Source of the DNA: an uncultured Cyclobacteriaceae bacterium
Lineage (GTDB): Bacteria; Bacteroidota; Bacteroidia; Cytophagales; Cyclobacteriaceae
Assembly (NCBI GenBank): GCA_937146645.1
Contig: CAKZRQ010000037.1
Coordinates: 1 to 64,000, forward strand
Direction: 5' to 3'
DNA: 64,000 nt
Part shown: in pieces, positions 27,101 to 35,783 of the stretch
How positions within the stretch are numbered: position 1 is the first letter of the stretch
How the letters are laid out: each line of letters starts with the position of its first letter
Notes under the pieces: generated by a model
The model's database searches: none
Told to the model about the DNA's origin: nothing
What the model saw: only the letters and a program-made list of their open reading frames with translations
Made by a program: the position numbers and the translations under genes

Positions 27101-29533
27101 ATTAAAGAATCGTGTAGGACCTCCGTCATTTGGATAATAGTTAAAAAGAAGTGGTGGATCACCGGGTTTACCCGTACCTGGTTTGGTCAAATTGAAAACA
27201 GGTTCCCAAGCAATTTGAGGCATCATGAACAATCTGGTCATTGCCCCAAGCGTATGTACTTCCATACCCTCCACGGTAATGGGACTCTGATTCGTCGGGC
27301 TTATGGCCATATGCCTTTCACCTACATGACTAGCCACACCAGTCACTTCACGTTGGATGTTGGGTAACCCAACGCTCACCCCAAGCTGATTCGCATTAGA
27401 ACTCACATCTAGGAGAGCGAAATAATCCACTTCCTGATATTGAGTAAAACGCTTTAATTGTTGTTCATATGGGGGGAGGTCATTATCCCTTGACGCCCTC
27501 TTTTCTGTTGATTTCAGAGTTCCTACAGCCGCTTCAGCTTGAGTGAGATCACTCATCAAGCTAGGAGAGCTGTTATTGACACCTCTGGCTGCCGAAGTAT
27601 TATTATTCGGTCCAAGATGGAAACTGGTGTTTACCTCATCAAACTCTTTATTTTTGGGTTTCTGACTTATCCTACAAACCAACCAGCTCTTTATTCCAGC
27701 AATACCTTTTCTACTGTCACCAAACTGCCTTTCTAAAATACTCAAGTTGGCTACATATGGATCCGGGAGAGTGGGTATATACCTCAGAAGTCCGAAAACC
27801 AAAAAAGTTTCACTGCGGATAATGCGAGTCCAATCCTGATTACACTCTCCAAAAATCAAAGCTCCATTTGCTGGTGAAATAGTAAAAAGAGCGTTTTCAA
27901 GAGCTATGGCAAGACTGGAAAATTTCGGTACTTTATCGAAAGGTAACTTATTGTCCCAAAGAATATTATCATCAAAAAGATAAAGCAATTTCTTCTTGTC
28001 ACTCCCAGCTAAAACTAATGCTGAATTCTTCGTTTTAATTCCAATGGGAAGGCCACTGACCTGGAGCGGCCTATCCACTTTAATTTCGGAATTGGCCTGA
28101 GCAACGACCATCTCAGTTCCTTCAGCCAGTGAGTTAAAAAGAAAGGCCGATTTCTTAATCATCGAAACTGCAATCGAAGTGCCATGTTCATTTAATTCAT
28201 CACGCCAATGATCTATCTCTTGAAAAGCTCCTAGCCCATCAGAAATCAAGTCAGTAATGGCAATTCTTCCATTCTCTACTAATACCCTAGGCTTAATCAA
28301 TTTTAATCTGGAACCTTTCAGATTATTCCATTTGAATTTCAATCCAGAGTCTAAATCCTGAAGCATACCCCCACATCCAGCAACTTCCAGAGGTGCATCC
28401 AGATCCAAAACAGATGCTGGAATTGCCCAGAATGAGTTCTTAACCTTGGCTGAATCCGATAATTCAACCATAGGGCTCTTTTGCTTTTCCACTTCAAAGT
28501 GGGTTTCGGAGCCCTTATATGGAATAAGAATTCTAGAAAGTTTTGAATCATACTTCGGAACCTTATTCTGTTTTTGAAAAGAAGCTTTTTTACCATATAC
28601 GGACCATTGAGCACTACCTGCAGAACTAATGTGAGCCTTTGACACTCCAGAAAAAGTAAAGTTCAGGCTACCGGGAGTTTGAACTTTGGCCTCAAAGGCA
28701 TCTTTACCATGCTTCTGGCTTTTTGCTACAGTTTTTGGAGTTTGGTCGAGCTGTAAGGAAATCTGGACCATAGTGGTTGCTCCGAGAACTAACTTATCTC
28801 CCTGTAACACCGGTTTTGTGTTGAGCTGAATCGCACCGTCTTTAACCAATAGGCCTACGTACCTGGACTTCGGCGCCCCTGTTGCGAGCATATCAGCACG
28901 GATATAAAAACTTCCAGCAGCCACATCGTAGTTCTTTTTAGCCGTAATCTTCGAAGTTTTGATTGCTGATGCCTTTACATTTTGGAAAGTGGCTCTAAAA
29001 AGAATTGCAGGTGTGTCCTCATTTTGATGATAAATCCCAATCAACTTGATGACCTTAAAAAAATCAATGGATATCATCCTCCCGTCGATTCTGGTCATTG
29101 GACCAATCGTTTTTTCAACCTTAGCCCCCGCCGCCCAGTTAGGCACACTATTCTTTATTTGGGTTGATCTTACTGGAACATCTCTGACAAAAGCCTTGAA
29201 TCTAGAATCGGTAGACTTAGACTTTGCTCCTACGTCTTTTTTAGCCGTGGCCTTCTTTCTTGAAGCATCTGTTTTCTTGGTATCCTTCGGGCTAACCTTA
29301 GAAGCTTCTTTTTGAATTAGCTTAATCTTGTCCCGCGGAATTCTGTCTTGTATAAAGAGTTCAGAATTTTCAAAACTGAAAGAGTCAGGTTTGACTTCGT
29401 TTGCATCTTGAAGAAGTAGAGTTTGGGCAAGTAAAGGAAGTCCATTTTCCCATTCCTTTTTGTCTTTGGCCTTGTCAATTTGCAGGTGTCCAAAGACATT
29501 GGACAAAAGAGATTCCAGCTGATCCTTTTCCAT
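24170..29533 (-). CDS. Giant unknown protein A (1787 aa)
   Basis: No family recognised. The N-terminus (MEKDQLESLLSNVFG) has no signal peptide; residues about 75-110 are a Lys/Ala/Ser/Thr-rich flexible linker. The middle (about 120-1200) is beta-rich. Residues about 1250-1600 include helical segments. The C-terminal ~190 residues are glycine-rich hydrophobic strands (SVTYMVGCEMYADANVIEV, GGIVSVTIYIEASGTV) resembling a series of beta-hairpins, as in pore-forming or tail-fibre-like domains. The nature of a cytosolic start with a barrel-like end is odd. It is first in a two-gene minus-strand unit with giant protein B. Possible roles (toxin, injection or surface particle) are inference only. Confidence 0.75.
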   Translation of the reverse strand: MEKDQLESLLSNVFGHLQIDKAKDKKEWENGLPLLAQTLLLQDANEVKPDSFSFENSELFIQDRIPRDKIKLIQKEASKVSPKDTKKTDASRKKATAKKDVGAKSKSTDSRFKAFVRDVPVRSTQIKNSVPNWAAGAKVEKTIGPMTRIDGRMISIDFFKVIKLIGIYHQNEDTPAILFRATFQNVKASAIKTSKITAKKNYDVAAGSFYIRADMLATGAPKSRYVGLLVKDGAIQLNTKPVLQGDKLVLGATTMVQISLQLDQTPKTVAKSQKHGKDAFEAKVQTPGSLNFTFSGVSKAHISSAGSAQWSVYGKKASFQKQNKVPKYDSKLSRILIPYKGSETHFEVEKQKSPMVELSDSAKVKNSFWAIPASVLDLDAPLEVAGCGGMLQDLDSGLKFKWNNLKGSRLKLIKPRVLVENGRIAITDLISDGLGAFQEIDHWRDELNEHGTSIAVSMIKKSAFLFNSLAEGTEMVVAQANSEIKVDRPLQVSGLPIGIKTKNSALVLAGSDKKKLLYLFDDNILWDNKLPFDKVPKFSSLAIALENALFTISPANGALIFGECNQDWTRIIRSETFLVFGLLRYIPTLPDPYVANLSILERQFGDSRKGIAGIKSWLVCRISQKPKNKEFDEVNTSFHLGPNNNTSAARGVNNSSPSLMSDLTQAEAAVGTLKSTEKRASRDNDLPPYEQQLKRFTQYQEVDYFALLDVSSNANQLGVSVGLPNIQREVTGVASHVGERHMAISPTNQSPITVEGMEVHTLGAMTRLFMMPQIAWEPVFNLTKPGTGKPGDPPLLFNYYPNDGGPTRFFNSHLKGIALSPKPLAKFILEKYEKKETPIQTLFTLPFGLKARADLSHTNSEETIKPELDNVSPAFPNDLKGGIQIRATAGNFGKKFGSEPKKNDLPMFAGFTVQLANVLGLSGNPTGASTLGDSVTQIFNGEFFVNQGNPTQLTGRGVPLTKIDFSGYGASTFSNWLSPSAAIAQTSQSRFDVMMGRTGHEVIQVKSIVYPWGIRVVRTITLFRTSSGFVYRTDSGWQPESDGIFDFRYKYKDGAGVNAPEVEENPYELHPGTVRGLFNISNIKEDGTVAEFVTNNFINTNEEYINVRGEKVKNTGAAFNQEVKCVAVYFDADIEIENLVKGHKNGRTPAKKILGYVQLSPPGVPLDASQLRLLLNLQGGLIGGDVDCVMDMNGSGQLMQINRFDISHSTKPGNPSNKPIFVVASRGSTILPKDGSWTMVQHETGTGEITPLPSHIPIPLIREGKWVKEKVVSATTINNKLLRLAHPAELLRDPVEDTINFGFLQSTSTQKALFLTPSYRKGISKLMSKTPPVFADAYKLMNGSSIFPNVGDAYSNFGKAIALLEGIDENEQKVKAFVENAAKDGGRKVLELMELTAKEEGGKIVDRGFKLLSGEANQLLNKAMAFDIPNFDPLYLVDMDSLKIYIEYKAEQKKGGSKQYVDSKLNFDVDSFANDLADTWKSKVNNVAMVVDLGSFERLMTIKGNFDAAKGKESGYAGDKDNPGPLDGIPLPEVEFSPALQPVIDILQMLAALSTGDYGALMRKGLEIAMSNAGEIWEYKFEAKKEIPLIRFPPEDSVYNSPQCPLRLEAGLALGVYFNAALKVTNDPQQLLPTAGGFVQFNGGLEVMCVTVGGATIYAVGSVEVKIACDTKIGPSLMMKFGFGANISVGLPVVGNVSVTYMVGCEMYADANVIEVTAFMLFKGHANILGGIVSVTIYIEASGTVKRISSPERTECIASVTFGLDISIAFIINISFEETWQEGRQIA

Positions 29534-29913
29534 AACAAATCATTTAAAAGTTATACTGATTGGGTATTCAGCGAGGAAAAAACTATTTCAAAAAATCCGA
29601 ATAGATAACCACCTGAAAATTAGTTGAATAATATAACGAATTGGAAAGAATAATGCGAGAGAAACGGACCGAGAAATGCGAAAACAAATGAATTTATTTT
29701 ACCTGAAATTATGGACTCATCGAATTCTGAAACTTTTGAAGATTTTATGAATACTTAAATTTGTATTTGAAGGCTAAATAATTGAATTATAGCTGTATTT
29801 TTTGTATTTACAGAATATTAATTGGATATTTTTTCGATTAGAATTAATTTACCAAAGTAAGTTTGGTGTATTATAAAATTTCATCAAGCTGCTCACCCCT
29901 TAACGCAATTAAG
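29534..29913. other. 380-nt divergent intergenic region
   Basis: AT-rich DNA between giant protein A (minus) and the NADP-reductase-like gene (plus). I see no gene. On the plus strand a Bacteroidota-type promoter pair is possible at 29735-29763. I cannot place a clear minus-strand promoter for the giant genes, whose control is therefore unknown. Confidence 0.5.
29735..29763 (+). promoter_or_regulatory. Possible Bacteroidota promoter
   Basis: TTTG at 29735-29738 and taaatttg at 29756-29763 fit the -33 TTTG and -7 TAnnTTTG boxes, but the 17-nt spacing is shorter than the usual 19-21. It would give a leader of about 140 nt for the gene at 29914. Confidence 0.3.
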
Positions 29914-30531
29914 ATGAAAATCGGGATAATTGGAGGTACAAATCTGGCAAAAGCCTTAGGTAAAAAATACCTAAATGTCGGAATCGATGTAGTCTTTGGA
30001 GTACACGAAGAATTCGATACGAACCAGCCTGAATGGAGAGTCTTAAATAAGTTTTATGACAAACTCTGCCCCTATTCTTCAGCTATTGATCAATCAGAAA
30101 TTGTCCTTATCTGTAGTGAGAATGAAAATCTACCAGGTGTATTTGAGGCCCTAAAGAAATCAGACCTAAATCAAAAACTTATTGTGGACTGCACGAATAG
30201 TAGATTTGAGGATCAATTGCATAATGAAAACACCGAGATGCTACAGGAAATCTGCAAGGGCAATCCCGTGTTCAAGGCTTTTAATAATCTCGGACTTGAG
30301 TACCCAACTACCGATAAATTGGGAGTGATTAAAGAAACCTATTACTGTGGAGATCCAATACCCCAGAAGATTCGTGTCAAGCGACTAATAGAAGTGATAG
30401 GCTTTAAAGCCATCGATGCTGGTAAAATAGAGAACGCTACTCTTTTAGAAGCTTTTTACCACTTGAGAAAAGAAATAGCTATTCATTTAAAGCAGGAATC
30501 GAATTGCCACTTCAAGCTGATTTCGGTTTAA
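29914..30531 (+). CDS. NADP-binding oxidoreductase (F420-dependent reductase-like)
   Basis: Starting at 29914 gives a 205-residue protein that begins MKIGIIGGTNLAKAL, the N-terminal Rossmann fingerprint of the coenzyme F420-dependent NADP reductase/ketopantoate-like group. An upstream in-frame start at 29863 would add 17 residues before the fingerprint and is rejected. A segment VFKAFNNLG (near 130) matches the KAFN-type motif of this family, which contacts the nicotinamide. The substrate is unknown. It is followed by about 100 nt before the ROK-like gene. Confidence 0.75.
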   Translation: MKIGIIGGTNLAKALGKKYLNVGIDVVFGVHEEFDTNQPEWRVLNKFYDKLCPYSSAIDQSEIVLICSENENLPGVFEALKKSDLNQKLIVDCTNSRFEDQLHNENTEMLQEICKGNPVFKAFNNLGLEYPTTDKLGVIKETYYCGDPIPQKIRVKRLIEVIGFKAIDAGKIENATLLEAFYHLRKEIAIHLKQESNCHFKLISV

Positions 30532-30631
30532 GAATTCACGAATGCAAAACGGATTTTTTCCAGCTTTCCGATTCCAAAAAATCTGACTAGATTAGCCACT
30601 AGTTTAGTAAACCCATCAAACCAATCCATCC

Positions 30632-31291
30632 TTGAATATTCTAGTCGTTGACATTGGAGGTTCTAATGTTAAGATTCTCGCGTCAGGCCACACTCAAAGA
30701 ATTAAAATTCCTTCAGGAAACGATTTTTCACCCGAACACATGGTTCCCCTAATTAAGCAAGAGGCCAGCCATTGGGAATATGAGGCCATCACAATGGGGT
30801 TCCCGGGAAAAGTTAAAAACAACCAAATATTAAGCGAACCTGTAAATCTTGGCCATGGCTGGGAGACATATGACTTTGAGGGGGTTTTTGATTGTCCGGT
30901 AAAAATCATAAACGATGCAGCCATGCAGGCGATTGGGAGTTATGAAGGTAAGAAAATGCTCTTTTTAGGACTTGGTACTGGCTTGGGAACAGCTATGGTC
31001 GTAGGAAATACGGTGATACCAATAGAAGGAGGACATTTACCATACAGAAAATCTACTTTTGAGAGTTACGTTGGGAAAGCTTACTACGCGAAAAACGGTC
31101 ATAAAAAGTGGGAAAAGCATGTATTTAAAACTGTAGAAATACTTGCCGACGCATTGCAGCCAGATGATATTGTTCTGGGTGGAGGAAATTCTAAAATTCT
31201 CACAAAGCTTCCCGATGGTTGTCGACTTGGTTCAAACAAGAACGCATTCAAGGGAGGATTCAGAATGTGGGAGGAGGATTTTATTTACTAA
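30632..31291 (+). CDS. ROK-family sugar kinase-like protein, TTG start
   Basis: A 219-residue protein with the ROK/ASKHA phosphate-1 loop VVDIGGSNVK (residues 4-13), phosphate-2 LGLGTGLGTAMV (about 111-122), catalytic Asp in NDAAMQAIG (near 92) and the adenosine loop VLGGGNSKIL. It resembles polyphosphate/ATP glucokinases more than full-length ROK repressors and lacks the CxCGxxGCxE zinc motif. The start is TTG at 30632, the only plausible one because the next Met (residue 37) would delete the phosphate-1 loop. It probably phosphorylates glucose or a related sugar. Confidence 0.8.
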   Translation: MNILVVDIGGSNVKILASGHTQRIKIPSGNDFSPEHMVPLIKQEASHWEYEAITMGFPGKVKNNQILSEPVNLGHGWETYDFEGVFDCPVKIINDAAMQAIGSYEGKKMLFLGLGTGLGTAMVVGNTVIPIEGGHLPYRKSTFESYVGKAYYAKNGHKKWEKHVFKTVEILADALQPDDIVLGGGNSKILTKLPDGCRLGSNKNAFKGGFRMWEEDFIY

Positions 31292-31361
31292 AATTACCAT
31301 GAAATGTGAAGTTGCTCTCTCGGAATCTTCCTAACGATTTCAACGTTATCTTTTCGATTCT

Positions 31362-33608
31362 ATGAGCACTCCTGTTAAAGATCTAAGCAAGGGGACATTT
31401 CCCGTTACTGGCATGACCTGCGCCTCTTGCGCTTCGTCAGTGGAAACCATTCTTCAATACAGTGAGGGAGTAAAGAGTGCAAATGTAAATTTTGCGACGG
31501 AAACAGTTGATATTGAATTCGATTCAACAACAAGTCCAGAGAACTTAATGGAAGCTCTGGAGGCAGTGGGATATGGAATTATTTTAAGTCAAGAACCTCT
31601 GGCAGATACACTTGCTGACAAAAGGCAAAAGGAGTACGAGAAAATAAAAAAGCAGACCATTGGCGCAGGGATCCTTACTATTCCTGTATTCATATTGGGT
31701 ATGTTCTTTATGGACTGGTTACCTGGTAAATGGATAAGTTTATTCCTATCAGCTCCCGTCCTATTCTATTTTGGTTTCGACTTTTTTAAGGTGGCAGTAA
31801 AGCAGGCCAAAGCCAAAAAGGCAAACATGGATACTCTGGTTGCTTTAGGAGCAGGAATAGCTTTTCTGTTTTCTGCTTTCAATACCGTTTTTCCCGAATT
31901 CTGGGTGTCTAAGGGACTGGAGCCACACGTCTATTTTGAGGCTGCAGTGATCATCATTTTCTTTATTTCCGTTGGTAGGCTATTGGAGTCCAGAGCCAGA
32001 ACAAAAACAGGCTTTGCCATTCAAAAGCTCCTCCAACTACAGCCTAATACCGTTTCAAGAATTACTTCAGGAGGGATTATTGAGGAGGTTGATCTTAATC
32101 AGGTGGATGTCAATGATACCTTACTTATCAAACCAGGTGATAAGATTCCTGTGGATGGAGAGCTCTCATCAGGAGAATCCTATGTAGATGAAAGTATGAT
32201 CTCAGGTGAGCCTGTTCCTGTCTCGAAAACCAAAGGGGATCAGGTATTCGCTGGCACGATAAATCAGAAAGGAAGCTTTGAAATTATTGCGAAAAAAGTA
32301 GGTATTGACACTTTGCTATCGCAAATCATTAAAAGAGTTCAAGATGCTCAGGGAAGTAAAGCAGAAATCCAGAAGCTGACGGACAAAATTGCTGGTATTT
32401 TCGTACCAGTAGTTTTGGTCATTTCTTTAATCACGTTTATCACCTGGTTGATTCTAGGAGGCGAAAATGCTTTTTCATTAGGCCTGCTTAGCGCTATTTC
32501 GGTTTTGGTTATTGCATGTCCCTGTGCGCTGGGATTAGCCACTCCTACTGCTATAATGGTTGGTGTGGGAAAAGGCGCTGAAAATAATATCCTGATAAAA
32601 GATGCCGATAGCCTGGAATCAGGTAGTCAAATTGACACCATTGTACTTGATAAGACTGGTACGATAACTCAAGGAAAACCTCAAGTATCGTCGCTTATTT
32701 TTTCGCCAAAATTCAATAATGACCCGACCGCAAAAGAGCATTTACTTTCGATACTTTATGCGCTTGAGAGAATTTCCGAACACCCTTTAGCCTCAGCAAT
32801 AACTGATTACACACAAAGTTATGTAAATCAAGAACTTAAAATTTCACATTTTCAGAGTTTCACTGGTAAAGGCATAGAGGCTAAAGTCAATGGCGAACGG
32901 TACAAAATTGGAAGCAAAAAATGGCTTTCAAATGATGGGCTTCAAGCTCCTGAAATATTGGACATGGAAGCTGAAAACCTTTCAGATAAAGGATTTACAG
33001 TAGTATGGTTTTCAACCGACTCGGAAATCATCGCAGCCATTGGAATAAGTGATGAAATTAAAAGCAGCTCACTTTCTGCTATTCAAAAAATGAATCAAGA
33101 AGGTTTGGATGTCATCATGTTGACCGGAGACCAAAGAAAGACTACAAATCATGTTGCTAAAGCCGTAGGAATCTCAAAATTTAAAGCTGAAATGCTACCC
33201 AAGGACAAGGCAGATTACATTAGAAATCTTCAGTCCAGCAGCAAGAAGGTTGCGATGATTGGGGATGGCATCAACGATTCAGAAGCTTTGGCCACTGCTG
33301 ATCTAAGTATCGCAATGGGTCATGGAGCCGATATCGCCATAGATGCTGCCATGGTAACACTTACGAGTTTCGATTTAAACAAGGTCCTAGAAACAATTCA
33401 CCTATCCAGATTGACCATGTCAGGAATTAGGCAAAATCTTTTTTGGGCATCGATTTACAATCTGATAGGTATTCCGATAGCGGCTGGAATTCTATTCCCA
33501 ATTTCCGGATTTTTACTGAACCCCATGATTGCAGCAGGTGCTATGGCCATGAGTTCGATTTCAGTTGTGCTAAACAGCCTCAGGTTAAAAGGAAAAGAAT
33601 TATCATAA
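31362..33608 (+). CDS. copA: Copper-exporting P1B-type ATPase
   Basis: A 748-residue membrane pump with one N-terminal heavy-metal domain (GMTCASC, Cys20 and Cys23), about eight membrane helices, the P1B-1 transport motif Cys386-Pro-Cys388 in the sixth helix, the phosphorylated Asp430 (DKTGTIT), HP motif (SEHPLASA) and the GDGINDSEAL hinge. It exports Cu(I) from the cytoplasm with ATP. There is only one metal-binding domain, and a separate CopZ-like protein is encoded 16 nt downstream in the same operon, replacing a second domain. Control site not seen. Confidence 0.95.
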   Translation: MSTPVKDLSKGTFPVTGMTCASCASSVETILQYSEGVKSANVNFATETVDIEFDSTTSPENLMEALEAVGYGIILSQEPLADTLADKRQKEYEKIKKQTIGAGILTIPVFILGMFFMDWLPGKWISLFLSAPVLFYFGFDFFKVAVKQAKAKKANMDTLVALGAGIAFLFSAFNTVFPEFWVSKGLEPHVYFEAAVIIIFFISVGRLLESRARTKTGFAIQKLLQLQPNTVSRITSGGIIEEVDLNQVDVNDTLLIKPGDKIPVDGELSSGESYVDESMISGEPVPVSKTKGDQVFAGTINQKGSFEIIAKKVGIDTLLSQIIKRVQDAQGSKAEIQKLTDKIAGIFVPVVLVISLITFITWLILGGENAFSLGLLSAISVLVIACPCALGLATPTAIMVGVGKGAENNILIKDADSLESGSQIDTIVLDKTGTITQGKPQVSSLIFSPKFNNDPTAKEHLLSILYALERISEHPLASAITDYTQSYVNQELKISHFQSFTGKGIEAKVNGERYKIGSKKWLSNDGLQAPEILDMEAENLSDKGFTVVWFSTDSEIIAAIGISDEIKSSSLSAIQKMNQEGLDVIMLTGDQRKTTNHVAKAVGISKFKAEMLPKDKADYIRNLQSSSKKVAMIGDGINDSEALATADLSIAMGHGADIAIDAAMVTLTSFDLNKVLETIHLSRLTMSGIRQNLFWASIYNLIGIPIAAGILFPISGFLLNPMIAAGAMAMSSISVVLNSLRLKGKELS

Positions 33609-33624
33609 ACTCAAACTTTAAATT

Positions 33625-33834
33625 ATGAAAAGCCAAAAGTTTAAAACCAATATCAACTGCAGTAACTGTCTTGCTAAAGTTCAACCTTTCCTGGAGCAGG
33701 AAGAAAAGGTAAAAAGCTGGACTGTTGATCTTGAAAGTGAGGATCGAATTTTGACTGTGGACTCTGAGGATATGACTGAAGAAGAGGTTTTTAAAACAGT
33801 CCTAAAGGCAGGTTTTATCGCAAAACCTGAATAA
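33625..33834 (+). CDS. CopZ-like heavy-metal-associated domain protein
   Basis: A 69-residue single HMA domain with a CxxC metal motif NCSNC (Cys11 and Cys14), beta-alpha-beta-beta-alpha-beta layout. The usual GM(T/H) before the first Cys is replaced by INC, making it a divergent member. It starts 16 nt after copA and probably carries Cu(I) to the pump. A CopZ-like chaperone is the best fit; alternatively it may be a ligand-binding regulator of the ATPase. Confidence 0.85.
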   Translation: MKSQKFKTNINCSNCLAKVQPFLEQEEKVKSWTVDLESEDRILTVDSEDMTEEEVFKTVLKAGFIAKPE

Positions 33835-33890
33835 TTAATTTTTAAATTTTGGCTATAAAGCCAGAAAACCACCTGCCCTAAAACAAGAAA

Positions 33891-34460
33891 ATGCTAAGAT
33901 TCAGAACCTCCCTTTTCACATTTTTTTTATTCACGCTTATTATTGTTTCCTGTTCTCAGAGAGTAGAAATGTTAGACTCAGAGCTTTCCCAATGGGATAC
34001 CTATGGTGTTGCTGATTGGAATCTGGAGGATGGGATATTAAGTGCCTCAGTAGCTGATTCGGCAGGATTCGTGATGACCAAAGACAGATTTAAAGATTTT
34101 GAGTTAGAGTTGGATTTTTGGCCAGATAGCACCATTAACTCAGGAATTTTTATTCGATGTCAAAATACGGAACTGAGTTTTGAAACCTGCTATGAAATCA
34201 ATATTTGGGATCTTCATCCGAATCAAAAGTTCAGAACTGGGTCGATTGTCAACCGAGCTGAGCCACTTGACTATGTAGAGACAATTGGAAAGTGGAATAA
34301 GTACAGAATAAGAGTTCAGAATAATCGAGTGGAAGCATGGATCAATGAAGTGAAAACAGCTGACCTTAAAAACAGTGATTTAATCGAAGGCTACATCGGA
34401 CTCCAAGCAATGGGTACGGGCGAGATAAAGTTTCGAAATGTGAAGTTGGAAGCTCTCTAG
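33891..34460 (+). CDS. DUF1080 (3-keto-disaccharide hydrolase-like) lipoprotein
   Basis: A 189-residue lipoprotein (lipobox IVSC, Cys21) with a concanavalin-like jelly-roll domain that matches DUF1080: GVADWNLEDGILSAS, FELELDFWPDS, SGIFIRCQN, WNKYRIRVQNNRVEAWINEVKT split by short gaps and FRNVKLEAL at the end. Members cleave 3-keto-glycosides outside the cytoplasm or bind sugars. Two further DUF1080 domains occur at 50502. The gene follows the copper genes after 56 nt but is probably separate. Confidence 0.85.
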   Translation: MLRFRTSLFTFFLFTLIIVSCSQRVEMLDSELSQWDTYGVADWNLEDGILSASVADSAGFVMTKDRFKDFELELDFWPDSTINSGIFIRCQNTELSFETCYEINIWDLHPNQKFRTGSIVNRAEPLDYVETIGKWNKYRIRVQNNRVEAWINEVKTADLKNSDLIEGYIGLQAMGTGEIKFRNVKLEAL

Positions 34461-34470
34461 GTTTTAGATA

Positions 34471-35268
34471 ATGGTCAAATACGCAGTACTATTTTGCTTT
34501 TGCTTCTCAATTATGCTGATTTCCAAAGCTCAGACCTATGATTTCGGAACAGGATCAAAAGAAGCTCTTCAAAGCTACCAACAAGGCTGGAAGGAAATCC
34601 TAGATTTAGGAGAATGGACGAAAGCGGAAGAATCTTTCAGAAAAGCCGTAGCTATAGATCCCAATTTTGATCTCGCCTGGGCACAAGTCGGAAGGATTTC
34701 AAATGATCCGGAAGAGCGTAAAGAGATTCTGGAAAAGTTAGAATCAATGGTAATTACCTCTGATGGTTGGATCGGAAGACTTTTAGAGGTGTATTTGGGA
34801 AGTCTGGTGATTATTGATGCCAAAGATTTAGGAAAAGCAGTGGACCCTAAATTAGGCAAGGACTTTATTCAAAAACTCTATCAAACCTCTCAAGAGTTTC
34901 TAAAAGAGTATCCTGATGAGACCTACATAGAGGCCGAATATATCGAAGCAATTCATGCAATCTATGGTGGAAATGCCGCTTTAGATAGTATTTCAAATCG
35001 TGGAATTTCTAGTAAAAGCCCTTTCTTCAAAAGTTATGAAAGCATGGTTTATGCAGAAGTCGAGGAATTTGAGTCAGCTTATGAAAGTCTCAAGGAGTTA
35101 AAGCAAATGCTAGAATCAAAGGACTCTCCTACATTACCATATACTGAGGCTACCATCTTGGAAGCGGAAGGTAAAAATGAAGAGGCTTTGGTATCGATTA
35201 ATCAATGCCTTGAATTGGATCCCAAGCATTCTCTGGCCAAAAGGCTGAGAGCCAAACTTCTTCAATAG
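34471..35268 (+). CDS. Periplasmic TPR-repeat protein
   Basis: A 265-residue exported protein (signal peptide ending at SKAQ, near residue 21) with degenerate TPR repeats, clearest at about 45-75 (LGEWTKAEESFRKAVAIDPN) and 225-260 (GKNEEALVSINQCLELDPKH). It probably acts as a protein-protein scaffold in the periplasm. It starts 10 nt after the DUF1080 gene, so the two form a small operon. The last stop is 4 nt from the convergent arfB. Confidence 0.8.
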   Translation: MVKYAVLFCFCFSIMLISKAQTYDFGTGSKEALQSYQQGWKEILDLGEWTKAEESFRKAVAIDPNFDLAWAQVGRISNDPEERKEILEKLESMVITSDGWIGRLLEVYLGSLVIIDAKDLGKAVDPKLGKDFIQKLYQTSQEFLKEYPDETYIEAEYIEAIHAIYGGNAALDSISNRGISSKSPFFKSYESMVYAEVEEFESAYESLKELKQMLESKDSPTLPYTEATILEAEGKNEEALVSINQCLELDPKHSLAKRLRAKLLQ

Positions 35269-35272
35269 TCCT

Positions 35273-35698
35273 TCAATCCGGCCTCCATCCCCTATTTGAC
35301 TTTTTCTCTGAATGTGATTTTTTATCCTTTAGCCTTTTTTCAATGGCTGATTTCTTGGGCTTAGTTTTCTTTCGAGCTTTTGGCTTTTCAAAAGCTTTCA
35401 TCATGAGCTGATTGAACCGCTTAATCGCTATTTCCTTATTCTGAATTTGGGATCGCTTATCTTGAACCGCTATCTGAAGTACATCCTCATTCGAGATTTT
35501 GGATTTAAGCTTTTTGCGTAGCAATTCCTTTTCATCCATCGATAATATCTCTGAAGCCCTTAGATCAAAAAACAGGATAACCTTGGTTTCTACCTTATTC
35601 ACATGCTGTCCCCCAGGACCTCCACTTCGGGCCGTTTGAAACTTAAGCTCACTCAAAAAATCACCGTTTTTGATCCGTCCTTCGATCGGGTTTTTCAT
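35273..35698 (-). CDS. arfB: Alternative ribosome-rescue factor ArfB (class I RF-like)
   Basis: A 141-residue protein with the catalytic GGQ motif at 29-31 in the context SGGPGGQHVNK, followed by an alpha-beta RF core and a highly basic tail rich in Lys (KARKKTKPKKSAIEKRLKDK) typical of ArfB/YaeJ. It hydrolyses peptidyl-tRNA on ribosomes stalled without a stop codon. It is divergent from and near the start of the sugar isomerase gene, whose preferred start (35784) leaves 85 nt for promoters. Confidence 0.9.
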   Translation of the reverse strand: MKNPIEGRIKNGDFLSELKFQTARSGGPGGQHVNKVETKVILFFDLRASEILSMDEKELLRKKLKSKISNEDVLQIAVQDKRSQIQNKEIAIKRFNQLMMKAFEKPKARKKTKPKKSAIEKRLKDKKSHSEKKSNRGWRPD

Positions 35699-35783
35699 AG
35701 CTCTTAATTTAAAGCCTTTCCTCGATTATCAATATTTTCTAAAAATCATTAACTTATTTCCATTCAATATTTTTCGCTTTACC

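Noticed and set aside
35670..35783. Longer start for the Tat sugar isomerase
   Set aside because: It would overlap arfB and put 38 residues before the twin-arginine signal.
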